Assembly: GCA_017305455.1 (NCBI GenBank) | Contig: JAFKKO010000143.1 | Coordinates: forward strand, 1-35,400 | Direction of reading: 5' to 3' | Length of the DNA: 35,400 bases | Origin: Hyphomicrobiales bacterium | GTDB taxonomy: Bacteria > Pseudomonadota > Alphaproteobacteria > Rhizobiales > Xanthobacteraceae | Shown: positions 1 through 8,992 of the stretch, in pieces | Layout of the letters: each line of letters starts with the position of its first letter | How positions within the stretch are numbered: position 1 is the stretch's first letter | The notes under the pieces: generated by a model | Told to the model about the DNA's origin: nothing | The model's input: only the letters and a program-made list of their open reading frames with translations | The model's database searches: none | Translations under genes and position numbers: made by a program

Positions 1-236
1 ACCGTGCGCGCCGACTTGCGGTACGGCTTGTTCCACTCGAACCCGTTCTCGTACATGCCGTAGAGAATGCGCCGATGCACCGGCTTGAGGCCGTCGCGCG
101 CATCGGGCAGCGCTCGCGACACGATCACGCTCATGGCGTAATCGAGATAAGAGCGCTTCATTTCGTCGGAGATCGAAACGGGCTTGATATCGACGGGGCC
201 GGAGCCGCTTTCCGTCGGGTCGTTCGGGTCGGTCAA
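1..236 (-). CDS. gyrA: DNA gyrase subunit A, N-terminal part (cut by window edge)
   Basis: GyrA is the DNA-breaking and rejoining subunit of gyrase, which introduces negative supercoils using ATP bound by GyrB. Only about the first 78 residues are present; the gene runs off the left edge. The translation contains the family N-terminus [20 protein letters not shown], then [20 protein letters not shown] and [17 protein letters not shown], the entrance to the winged-helix breakage domain; the active-site Tyr lies beyond the edge. The reading frame has no ATG near the start, so I chose TTG at 234-236, giving (M)[12 protein letters not shown], a short acidic leader. A sigma-70 promoter lies at 270-298 in the right orientation. 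Identity is very secure; the exact start is less so. Confidence 0.95.
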   Translation of the reverse strand, partial: MTDPNDPTESGSGPVDIKPVSISDEMKRSYLDYAMSVIVSRALPDARDGLKPVHRRILYGMYENGFEWNKPYRKSART

Positions 237-269
237 AATGCGAATCCTGAAGTGCGAAATGCTTTGCCA

Positions 270-298
270 ATATAGGCTGAATCGCGGGTTTTCGCCAA
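270..298 (-). promoter_or_regulatory. Sigma-70 promoter of gyrA
   Basis: On the minus strand there is TTGGCG (293-298), a 17-nt spacer and CTATAT (270-275), close to the alphaproteobacterial housekeeping consensus. Transcription would begin near 263 and leave a leader of about 26 nt before the proposed TTG start of gyrA. The rest of the 237-531 divergent gap shows nothing else I can name. Confidence 0.6.
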
Positions 299-531
299 GC
301 TATTCGAACCGGAAAACGCTCGAAATAGCGCAGCATTTTCAGTTATTTGGGCGACGATTTTGCGGCCCTTCCGGCGCCCCCGCCAAAGCGCTGGCCAGCC
401 CGCGGCAGGGCCGTCTTGAACCCGCGGAATTCGCCGTCCGGCGACAAAAACCAGTCGGCAAATCCGCACTCCGCGCTAGGCTGGCGCAGCGACAGAGCGG
501 CGGCGCGCGGCTGCCGTCCACCGGAGTAATC

Positions 532-1155
532 ATGCTTGCCGAATACGCCCTCAACGCGCTGGTGACGCTGTTCGTCGTGGTCGATCCGATCGGGATCGCA
601 CCGGCCTTCCTGTCGGTCACGCACGGACTGCCGGCCACCGCACGGCGCGGCGTCGGCTATCGCGCGGCGCTGATCGCCGCGATGATCCTGATAGGCACCG
701 CGCTGATCGGAAACTGGCTGCTGGCGCGGCTCGGCATCGGCCTGCCCGCGTTCCGGATTTCCGGCGGGATCCTGCTGTTTGTCATCGCCGGCGAAATGGT
801 GTTCGGCATCCGCCCCGCGCGCGAGGCGCGGCAGGCCGAACAGGCGATCGAGGAGCACGTCCGCAACATCGCGGCGTTTCCACTGGCGATTCCTCTGATC
901 GCGGGTCCCGGCGCGATCACCGCCACTCTGCTGCTGGCCGGGCAGACCAAGGCGGACCCGGCCTCTCTGCTGACGCTGGTTGGAATCATCATGGTGATGG
1001 CCGCCGTCTGCGCCATCGTATTTCTGTTCGCCGGCAGCGTTTCACGCCTGCTCGGCGTCACCGGCAATGTCGTGCTGTCGCGACTGCTCGGCGTGGTGCT
1101 CGCCGCCCTCGCCGTGCAGTTCGTGATCGATGGCGGCCGCGCCGCTTTTGGATGA
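532..1155 (+). CDS. MarC/SnatA-family inner-membrane protein
   Basis: Polytopic inner-membrane protein of the MarC (UPF0056) family, 207 residues, the usual family length. About six hydrophobic segments are visible: two family motifs, VVDPIGIAPAFLSVTHG near residue 16 and AFPLAIPLIAGPGAITATLL near residue 115, sit in helices that resemble each other, as in the internally duplicated MarC fold. Some relatives (SnatA) move small neutral amino acids; the multiple-antibiotic-resistance link of the name was not upheld, so the substrate here is unknown. The reading frame stays open upstream to 184, but that stretch has no hydrophobic character; ATG 532 has GGAG at 523-526 and starts directly at the first membrane helix. 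A hairpin terminator follows. Confidence 0.88.
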   Translation: MLAEYALNALVTLFVVVDPIGIAPAFLSVTHGLPATARRGVGYRAALIAAMILIGTALIGNWLLARLGIGLPAFRISGGILLFVIAGEMVFGIRPAREARQAEQAIEEHVRNIAAFPLAIPLIAGPGAITATLLLAGQTKADPASLLTLVGIIMVMAAVCAIVFLFAGSVSRLLGVTGNVVLSRLLGVVLAALAVQFVIDGGRAAFG

Positions 1156-1177
1156 GATGAGCTGGGAAGAGCGCGCA

Positions 1178-1222
1178 AAGCCTTTCGCCGTTTCTTGGAA
1201 TCGACGAAAGGCTTAGTTTTTA
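1178..1222 (+). terminator. Intrinsic terminator after marC
   Basis: A perfect 10-bp inverted repeat (1178-1187 with 1205-1214, AAGCCTTTCG / CGAAAGGCTT) with a 17-nt loop is followed by AGTTTTTA. It ends marC transcription ahead of the convergent ssb gene. Confidence 0.6.
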
Positions 1223-1230
1223 TTGGACGC

Positions 1231-1272
1231 GGTTTCTTAACGCGAACCGGTATCCACTTCGCTCGAAAACGC
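1231..1272 (+). repeat. Dispersed 42-bp intergenic repeat, copy 1
   Basis: This segment matches the reverse complement of 26066-26107 at 36 of 42 positions. The best conserved parts are CGCGAACCGGTA in the middle and CGCTCGAAAACGC at the end. It lies between the marC terminator and the ssb stop codon, touching no reading frame. It resembles short intergenic repeats that I remember as common in Bradyrhizobium-type genomes, but I cannot check copy number here. The flanking GCGAA...TTCGC could form a small hairpin. Confidence 0.75.
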
Positions 1273-1275
1273 TTT

Positions 1276-1767
1276 TTAAAACGGAATATCGTCGTTCATG
1301 TCGTCGTTGCGGCCACCGCCGCCGCCCGACGAGACCGACCGGCGCTGCGAACCGCCGCCGGAGACAAAATCGCCGCCAGTATCGTCGGACGCGAACGATC
1401 CGCCGCCACCGCCGCTACGGCCGTCCAGCATGGTGAGAACCGAGTTGAAGCCCTGCAGCACCACTTCGGTCGAATACTTGTCCTTGCCGTCCTTGTCCTG
1501 CCATTTGCGAGTCTGCAGCGCGCCCTCGATGTAAACCTTGGAGCCCTTCTTCAGATACTGCTCGGCGATCCGGCACAACCCTTCATTGAAGATCACCACG
1601 CGGTGCCACTCGGTCTTTTCCTTGCGCTCGCCGGTATTCTTGTCGCGCCAGCTCTCCGAGGTCGCGACGCTGAGATTGGCGATCGGACGGCCGTCCTGGG
1701 TCCGGCGCATGTCGGGATCGGCGCCGAGGTTGCCGACCAAAATCACCTTGTTAACGCTTCCCGCCAT
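1276..1767 (-). CDS. ssb: Single-stranded DNA-binding protein
   Basis: SSB coats single-stranded DNA during replication, recombination and repair, normally as a homotetramer, and recruits partner enzymes through its acidic tail. The 163-residue product has an OB-fold of about 110 residues beginning [20 protein letters not shown], with [14 protein letters not shown] and [20 protein letters not shown], then a Gly/Ser/Arg-rich flexible linker (about 115-150) and the canonical acidic tip DDDIPF-like ending [13 protein letters not shown] 1765-1767 was chosen over an in-frame start at 1836 because it begins exactly at the family N-terminus and has GGAGAA eight bases upstream. Its promoter at 1913-1941 contains a near-consensus LexA site, consistent with SOS induction. 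It converges on marC. Confidence 0.97.
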   Translation of the reverse strand: MAGSVNKVILVGNLGADPDMRRTQDGRPIANLSVATSESWRDKNTGERKEKTEWHRVVIFNEGLCRIAEQYLKKGSKVYIEGALQTRKWQDKDGKDKYSTEVVLQGFNSVLTMLDGRSGGGGGSFASDDTGGDFVSGGGSQRRSVSSGGGGGRNDDMNDDIPF

Positions 1768-1912
1768 GTCTTGTTCTCCACTATCGACGTCATCGCTGTT
1801 CGGCAGGCGAGAGCTTAAACCGGTCACGCCGCTCATTGCGGTGCGACCCTATACGCTCCGGACTTCTCCGCCGCCTCGCCCGCGCCGTTATCCACGGATC
1901 GTTTGCTACGTC

Positions 1913-1941
1913 TTTATACTTGTCCACTATTTGTTCTTCAA
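1913..1941 (-). promoter_or_regulatory. Sigma-70 promoter of ssb
   Basis: Minus-strand TTGAAG (1936-1941), 17-nt spacer, TATAAA (1913-1918). The predicted leader before the ssb ATG is about 140 nt. The LexA-like element 1922-1936 fills the spacer, a position where a bound repressor would block RNA polymerase. Confidence 0.55.
1922..1936. promoter_or_regulatory. Near-consensus LexA (SOS) site over the ssb promoter
   Basis: GTCC-N7-GTTC differs from the alphaproteobacterial LexA consensus GTTC-N7-GTTC at one base and has the exact spacing. It lies between the -35 and -10 hexamers of the ssb promoter. Confidence 0.45.
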
Positions 1942-2220
1942 AACAAGAAAAATCAATGACGCTCCAACCAGTTCCGTGCACGAGCCCTCGAAACGGCACA
2001 AAAACGCCATCTTTCGGACAGCAAAAACGCGAAAAGTTCCAAACAAATCGTTGACTTAGTCAAAAAATCTTCCCCGCCGAGTGTTGTATTTCAGAGACGG
2101 TCTTTTTCAGGCTTCGCGAGTATAACGGCGCTACAGAGTCGAAATTCCGGTGCGTTCGCGCCCTTGGATGACCTGCTTCGAGCCCACAACACGAAGCAGA
2201 CTAAAAACTGGAGAAGACAC

Positions 2221-2940
2221 ATGAAGAAGTTTCTGCTCGGCACCGCGGCGGTTTTCGCCCTTGGTACCGTTTCCGCGGTTGCGGCTGACCTGCCGGCCCG
2301 CACCTACACCAAGGCGCCTGCGTATGTCGCTCCGGTCTATAACTGGACCGGCTTCTACATCGGTGCGCACGTCGGCGGCGCCTTCAACGGCTCCGACAGC
2401 TTCACCACCAACAACCTCGGTGTTGTCGGCGCGCAGAAGGACGGCTCGTTCATCGGCGGTGGTCAGATCGGCGCCGACTACCAGTTCGCTCCGAACTGGC
2501 TGGTTGGTATCGAAGGCCAGATCAGCGGCCTGTCCGACACCCGCCGTACCTTCACCGACACCGCAAGCGGCAGCACCCTGCGTGATCGCAGCGACTGGCT
2601 GGCCTCGGTCACCGGCCGCCTCGGCTACACCTGGGGTCCGGGCCTGATCTACGTGAAGGGCGGCGTCGCGTTCCGTGACGACAACGGCCTGCGCGGCAAC
2701 GGCACCTTCCTGCCGGGCGTGACCGATCGTGACGACACCGGCTACACCGTCGGTGGCGGCCTCGAGTACATGTTCGCCCCGGCCTGGTCGGCGAAGATCG
2801 AGTACCAGTACTACAACTTCGGCACCACCACTGCTGTGACCCCGGTCGCCACTCTTAGCTACAAGGACGACATGCACACTGTGAAGGCCGGTATCAACTA
2901 CCACTTCAACTGGGGTGGCCCGGTTGTCGCCAAGTACTGA
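2221..2940 (+). CDS. Outer-membrane beta-barrel protein, Omp25/Omp31/RopB-like
   Basis: A 239-residue secreted protein. A classic signal peptide (MKKFLLGTAAVFALGTVSAVA) precedes a mature start ADLPAR, the usual start of Rhizobiales Omp25/Omp31-type barrels. The rest alternates polar and aromatic residues as in an eight-stranded barrel: YNWTGFYIGAHVGGAFNG near residue 40, GQIGADYQFAPNWLVGIEGQ, VTGRLGYTWGPGLIYVKGGV, LEYMFAPAWSAKIEYQYYNF, and a closing strand AGINYHFNWGGPVVAKY with a terminal aromatic residue recognised by the BAM machinery. Such proteins are abundant envelope components anchoring the surface; a transport role is not established. ATG 2221 has GGAGAA ten bases upstream and begins the signal peptide. 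A strong terminator follows, so it is probably expressed alone. It separates ssb from uvrA. Confidence 0.9.
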   Translation: MKKFLLGTAAVFALGTVSAVAADLPARTYTKAPAYVAPVYNWTGFYIGAHVGGAFNGSDSFTTNNLGVVGAQKDGSFIGGGQIGADYQFAPNWLVGIEGQISGLSDTRRTFTDTASGSTLRDRSDWLASVTGRLGYTWGPGLIYVKGGVAFRDDNGLRGNGTFLPGVTDRDDTGYTVGGGLEYMFAPAWSAKIEYQYYNFGTTTAVTPVATLSYKDDMHTVKAGINYHFNWGGPVVAKY

Positions 2941-2980
2941 GCTCAAGCACTAAGCTCTCCTGATCCTCTGGATCGCAGAA

Positions 2981-3004
2981 AGGCCGGCGCAAGCCGGCCT
3001 TTTT
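2981..3004 (+). terminator. Intrinsic terminator after the beta-barrel gene
   Basis: Perfect 8-bp stem AGGCCGGC / GCCGGCCT with a GCAA tetraloop (2981-3000), followed directly by a T run. One of the strongest terminators in the window. Confidence 0.9.
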
Positions 3005-3135
3005 GTTTGCTTTCTTGTCACCCGACGGCTGCAGCCGTCGCGTTCGTCCCGGCAGGAAAAACGATCAGTAAGGTTCCCGCGTTTCCCACCGTGAATCGCA
3101 AGGCATCTTCATCAAGGCACTGGAAATTCGGCGGC

Positions 3136-3150
3136 GTTCTTCCTACGTTC
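3136..3150 (+). promoter_or_regulatory. LexA (SOS) box upstream of uvrA
   Basis: GTTC-TTCCTAC-GTTC is an exact match to the alphaproteobacterial SOS box GTTC-N7-GTTC, 90 nt upstream of the uvrA start. UvrA is a textbook SOS gene, so LexA repression is expected. Confidence 0.8.
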
Positions 3151-3240
3151 GCCATACGCAATCCTCGATGATGACGATCCGTTTCCGGGCTCCGGAAGTC
3201 GATCTTCAGCGCTCGCGCCAAGCGCGCCGGAACCCTGTTC

Positions 3241-6219
<2,979 letters not shown>

Positions 6220-6244
6220 CAGGGTCCGGGGCCGCAACATTTTT

Positions 6245-6272
6245 CAGGCGGCTGATTTGCGTCAGCCGCCTG
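6245..6272. terminator. Hairpin between the ends of uvrA and the SPW gene
   Basis: A perfect 11-bp stem CAGGCGGCTGA / TCAGCCGCCTG with a 6-nt loop lies between two convergent stop codons. The T-tract is weak on either strand, so it may work with Rho or mainly protect RNA ends. Confidence 0.45.
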
Positions 6273-6306
6273 AATCTTCAAACCGGATTAGGACTTCAGG
6301 CGTGGC

Positions 6307-6714
6307 TTATTGGCCGTGCCGCGCGAGCTCCTGCTCGGAAAGCTCCCAGTCCTGCCAGAGCTTCAGAGCCGCCAGCAGCAGCACGATGCCGCCGAGAGCG
6401 GCATGCCAGATCCTCAGCGTGCCGCCGGTGGAATATCCGAAGATGTAGGGCGAGACGATCAGCCAGAGGGCGAGCACCATTTCGCAGCCCTCCTCCCAGC
6501 GTCGCAGGACGAGATACTCAAGCTGCGAAAAGCCGAACACCAAAGCACCGATGAGCACCGTGTTCATCAGCGCAAGTCCCGGCTCCGGCAGTGAGCCGAG
6601 GCCGTAATTGGCTTGTCCGGTCAACCAGGGAGAGAATGCGATCAGGAAGCCGAGCAGCATGCCGACCCAGTCTTCCCACGGGCGATGAGTGTCGAAAAAC
6701 CGCACGCCAGACAT
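6307..6714 (-). CDS. SPW-repeat membrane protein
   Basis: A 135-residue integral membrane protein with about four hydrophobic segments. The family hallmark, a Ser-Pro-Trp motif near a helix end, appears as FSPWLTG (residues 27-33) and again, degenerate, as VSPYIFG (87-93), so it carries the two-repeat SPW architecture. The function of this family is unknown; members often sit among stress or envelope genes. The ATG has AGGAGG five bases upstream, and a TTGACC-N18-CCATAT promoter lies at 6738-6767, giving a very short leader. It converges on uvrA. Confidence 0.82.
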   Translation of the reverse strand: MSGVRFFDTHRPWEDWVGMLLGFLIAFSPWLTGQANYGLGSLPEPGLALMNTVLIGALVFGFSQLEYLVLRRWEEGCEMVLALWLIVSPYIFGYSTGGTLRIWHAALGGIVLLLAALKLWQDWELSEQELARHGQ

Positions 6715-6737
6715 GGAAACCTCCTATTCAAAGAGGC

Positions 6738-6767
6738 ATATGGCGGCGGCCGAACGGGCGTGGTCAA
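6738..6767 (-). promoter_or_regulatory. Sigma-70 promoter of the SPW gene
   Basis: Minus-strand TTGACC (6762-6767), 18-nt spacer, CCATAT (6738-6743), five of six matches to the alphaproteobacterial -10 CTATAT. The predicted start site is about 17 nt before the ATG. Confidence 0.5.
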
Positions 6768-6934
6768 ACCGTTACGACCATTCGGCCGCACGTCTATGTC
6801 TGCACTCGACCTATGAAACTCCGCCGTTTTTGCAAGAGGCCATGCGGCAGCTTTGTTGTCACAGGCAGCCCGGCGCTGTTAACTTTCAGGTACGCCGAAC
6901 ATCGACTGTCCAGGCCGGTTTGGAAGGAGGCGAC

Positions 6935-7219
6935 ATGAGCGATGCAACAGGTGATGTTCGGGACAATGCCTCCGAAAGCCGATATGAGCTGACCGTCGAT
7001 GGCTACCTCGCGGCGGCCTATTACAAGACGCACGGCAACGTCGTGACGTTCGTCCATACCGAGGTGCCCAAGGAGCTTGGCGGCAAGGGCATCGGCTCCC
7101 GTCTGGTGAAAGCTGCGCTCGAACAGGTCCGCGCAAAAAACCTGAAGGTGGTCGCGCAGTGCCCGTTCGTGAAAGGCTATATCGACAAGCACGCCGAGTT
7201 CGCCGATCTGTTGAACTAA
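6935..7219 (+). CDS. Mini-GNAT N-acetyltransferase-like protein, first of a tandem pair
   Basis: A 94-residue protein of the minimal GCN5-related acetyltransferase group (YjdJ/COG2388 type), which keeps only the acetyl-CoA-binding core. Visible marks are VTFVHTEVPKELGGKGIGSR with the GKGIGSR pyrophosphate loop, then LKVVAQCPFVKGYIDKH followed by AEFADLL, the conserved Cys-Pro-Phe and Tyr...His region of this group. The acceptor substrate is unknown. ATG 6935 has a perfect AAGGAGG four bases upstream, which overrules the longer open frame extending to 6689. The next gene is a diverged copy, 37 nt downstream. Confidence 0.87.
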   Translation: MSDATGDVRDNASESRYELTVDGYLAAAYYKTHGNVVTFVHTEVPKELGGKGIGSRLVKAALEQVRAKNLKVVAQCPFVKGYIDKHAEFADLLN

Positions 7220-7256
7220 CCCTGCTCTGCGTCGCAAGCGTCAGGAGATGTTGCCC

Positions 7257-7544
7257 GTGAATGCCGCGCCGGTCCATCAGGTTCGCAACAATTCATCGCT
7301 GCAGCGCTACGAACTCGACACCGAGGGCGGCATCGCTTTCGCGCGCTATCGGCTCGAGCCGGGTGTGGTGATCATCACCCATGTCGAGACGCCGCCCGCG
7401 CTGCGCGGTCAAGGCATCGGCTCGCGGGTGGTCGAGGGCAGCCTGCAACTGATCCGGGCGGAAAAGCTGAAAGTGCGGGCGGGTTGCAGTTTCGCCCGCA
7501 GCTATCTTGCGGACCATCCGGAATTCGCGGACATCGCCGGGTAG
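7257..7544 (+). CDS. Mini-GNAT N-acetyltransferase-like protein, second of a tandem pair
   Basis: A 95-residue paralogue of the preceding gene with the same plan: RYELDTEGGIAFARYRL, then VETPPALRGQGIGSRVVEG containing the QGIGSR CoA loop, then LKVRAGCSFARSYLADHPEF, with Cys-Ser-Phe replacing Cys-Pro-Phe. The pair probably arose by tandem duplication and is likely co-transcribed. Start choice: AGGAG at 7243-7247 directly abuts ATG 7248, too close for a ribosome, but is nine bases from GTG 7257, which I prefer; the ATG reading would add three residues. It converges on the FAH-like gene. Confidence 0.85.
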   Translation: MNAAPVHQVRNNSSLQRYELDTEGGIAFARYRLEPGVVIITHVETPPALRGQGIGSRVVEGSLQLIRAEKLKVRAGCSFARSYLADHPEFADIAG

Positions 7545-7561
7545 CACATCCCGCGGCCGGA

Positions 7562-7588
7562 AGCGTGGGCCCTGAATAAACCCACGCT
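7562..7588. terminator. Hairpin between convergent GNAT and FAH-like genes
   Basis: An 8-bp perfect stem AGCGTGGG / CCCACGCT with an 11-nt loop sits between two convergent genes. The T-tract is poor on both strands. Confidence 0.4.
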
Positions 7589-7601
7589 CCGCCGCTAGCG
7601 A

Positions 7602-8393
7602 TCAGACGATCTTGATCGACATGTCCGGCAAGCCTTCCAGCTTGCACAGCAGCACGTCGCCCTTCACCACCGGCCCGACATTCTCGGGCGTGCCGGAATA
7701 GATGATGTCGCCGGCCTTGAGCTCGAAGGCTTCCGACAGCTTGGCGATCTGCTCGGCGACACTCCAGATCATCTTGTCGAGATTGGAGTTCTGCCGCACC
7801 GTGCCGTTGACCGCGAGCGAGATCGCACCCTTGGTGAAATGCCCGGTCTTGGCGACCGGATGGATCGGCCCGAGCACGGCGGCGTGGTCGAAGCTTTTGC
7901 CGATCTCCCACGGCTTCTTCATGCCGGCCATTTCGTTCTGCAGATCGCGTCGGGTCATGTCGAGACCCAGCGCATAGCCGAACACATGGTCCAGCGCCTT
8001 GTCGGGCGAAATGTTGGTGCCGCCGGATTTCAGCGCCGCGACCAGTTCGACCTCGTGATGATAGTTCTTGGTCAGCGACGGATAGGGATGGTCGGCGACC
8101 TGCCCAATCGCCACGTTCTGGATCGCGTCGGTCGGTTTCTGGAAAAAGAACGGCGGCTCGCGATTCGGATCGGAGCCGCGCTCGATGGCATGAGCGGCAT
8201 AGTTGCGGCCGATGCAGTAGATGCGGCGAACCGGAAAGACCTCGCTCTGGCCGACGATCGGGATCGTCACCGTCGCAACCTCGAACACCGGCCGGGCAGC
8301 CCCCTGTGCCATCGCGGGACCAGCTTGGACTGCCGCGCCCGCCATCGTGGCGGCGCCGGCTGCAAGAACGGTTCGTCGGTCGATCGTCGTCAT
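7602..8393 (-). CDS. Fumarylacetoacetate-hydrolase-fold protein with Tat signal
   Basis: A 263-residue member of the FAH superfamily, metal-dependent enzymes that cleave C-C bonds or hydrate/decarboxylate keto acids. Family landmarks are IYCIGRNYAAHA (about 58-69), PFFFQKPTDA (81-90), HHEVELVAA (112-120), GYALGLDMTRRDLQ (139-152), WEIGKSFDH (162-170) and YSGTPENVG near 236. Putative metal ligands Glu114, Glu116 and Asp145 are all present, so activity is plausible. Unusually, the N-terminus is a twin-arginine signal: DRRTVLAAG at 5-13, a hydrophobic stretch and a likely cut after AMA at 26-28, implying export of a folded, metal-loaded enzyme. Most FAH proteins are cytoplasmic. ATG 8391-8393 has GGGAG seven bases upstream. 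A 17-bp palindrome at 8429-8445 may be its operator. Substrate unknown. Confidence 0.85.
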   Translation of the reverse strand: MTTIDRRTVLAAGAATMAGAAVQAGPAMAQGAARPVFEVATVTIPIVGQSEVFPVRRIYCIGRNYAAHAIERGSDPNREPPFFFQKPTDAIQNVAIGQVADHPYPSLTKNYHHEVELVAALKSGGTNISPDKALDHVFGYALGLDMTRRDLQNEMAGMKKPWEIGKSFDHAAVLGPIHPVAKTGHFTKGAISLAVNGTVRQNSNLDKMIWSVAEQIAKLSEAFELKAGDIIYSGTPENVGPVVKGDVLLCKLEGLPDMSIKIV

Positions 8394-8428
8394 GGTTGCA
8401 CTCCCGGGATGTTGTTATGTTCGTTGCA

Positions 8429-8445
8429 CGGTGCAGCCTGCACCG
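8429..8445. promoter_or_regulatory. Palindrome upstream of the FAH-like gene, candidate operator
   Basis: CGGTGCA-GCC-TGCACCG is a perfect 7-bp inverted repeat with a 3-nt centre, starting 36 nt upstream of the ATG at 8393. Size and place suit a dimeric repressor, but it may be a chance GC palindrome. Confidence 0.35.
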
Positions 8446-8567
8446 CGGTGATGGAATCGGTAGTCTTAATCTGCGCGCCGCGCAAGAAACGGCGTTGCTG
8501 CCCCCATACACCATTGCGTCATTGCGTCAGCGCCCCGTTGCACCGCGGCGGAGCGACGGCGCGACAG

Positions 8568-8597
8568 AAAAAAGCCCGCCCCAAAAGGGCGGGCTTT
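8568..8597 (-). terminator. Intrinsic terminator after the DUF3597 gene
   Basis: On the minus strand a perfect 10-bp stem (8572-8581 with 8587-8596, AAGCCCGCCC type) and 5-nt loop are followed by six Ts. A clear Rho-independent terminator 24 nt after the DUF3597 stop codon. Confidence 0.9.
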
Positions 8598-8620
8598 GAG
8601 CGTACGGCGATACGGACGGT

Positions 8621-8992
8621 TTAGCGCTTGATATCGTCCGGCAGCTTGCCGCCATTGGCCGCCAGCTTGTTCATCACCTGCTTGTGCAGCCAGATGTTCA
8701 TCGACGCCGAATCGCCGGTATCGCCGGTGTAGCCCAACTCCTTCGCCAGCTCCTTGCGGGCGGAAAGGCTGGAATCGATATCCAGCGCCTTCATCAGATC
8801 CACGATCGACGTGCGCCATTCGAGTTTCTCGCCTTTCGCGGCGACCGCCTTGTCGAGGATCGGCGCGACATCGACGGTCTGCGCCGGGGCGGCGCCACCT
8901 CCTGCCGCCGCTCCTGCGCCACCGGCAGACTCAGCCGCATTGGCCGGAGTGGTGCCGAAAATCGCGCCGATGATCTTGCTAAAAATGCTCAT
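8621..8992 (-). CDS. DUF3597 family small protein
   Basis: A 123-residue protein that I recognise as DUF3597. The N-terminus MSIFSKIIGAIFGTT is a short amphipathic/hydrophobic segment, followed by an Ala/Gly/Pro-rich linker (about 18-38) and a conserved globular C-terminal half: VDVAPILDKAVAAKGEKLEW, TSIVDLMKALDIDSSL, ARKELAKELGYTGDTGDS and MNIWLHKQVMNKLAANGGK. Solved relatives are small helical domains; no biochemical function is known. ATG 8990-8992 has AGGAG seven bases upstream and a strong terminator follows, so it is a stand-alone unit. Short soluble proteins of this sort are often stress-induced in this family, but I see no matching promoter on this strand. Confidence 0.85.
   Translation of the reverse strand: MSIFSKIIGAIFGTTPANAAESAGGAGAAAGGGAAPAQTVDVAPILDKAVAAKGEKLEWRTSIVDLMKALDIDSSLSARKELAKELGYTGDTGDSASMNIWLHKQVMNKLAANGGKLPDDIKR

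Larger units (their letters stand above)
1768..2220. other. Divergent control region between ssb and the outer-membrane gene
   Basis: This 453-nt gap is visibly more AT-rich than its flanks and has no convincing gene. It holds the ssb promoter with an overlapping LexA-like site (1913-1941), a perfect 13-bp palindrome TTGACTTAGTCAA at 2051-2063, and a TATAAC hexamer at 2121-2126 that might belong to the outer-membrane gene promoter, though no good -35 is present. Confidence 0.6.
2941..3240. other. Intergenic region before uvrA
   Basis: After the terminator at 2981-3004 the region has no coding potential I trust. Its main content is the perfect LexA box at 3136-3150. A weak -10-like CCATAC lies at 3152-3157, just downstream of the box, without a clear -35. 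Confidence 0.5.

Noticed and set aside
303-330. Third copy of the 42-bp repeat
   Set aside because: Only scattered similarity (CGAACCGG and CGCTCGAAA with wrong spacing), not a convincing copy.
2051-2063. TTGACTTAGTCAA palindrome as -35 of the outer-membrane gene
   Set aside because: No -10 hexamer occurs 16-19 nt downstream; it may be an operator, but nothing links it to a gene.
8512-8528. Tandem ATTGCGTC-ATTGCGTC before the DUF3597 terminator
   Set aside because: Only two 8-bp units, in a gap downstream of one gene; too short to claim a repeat element or operator.
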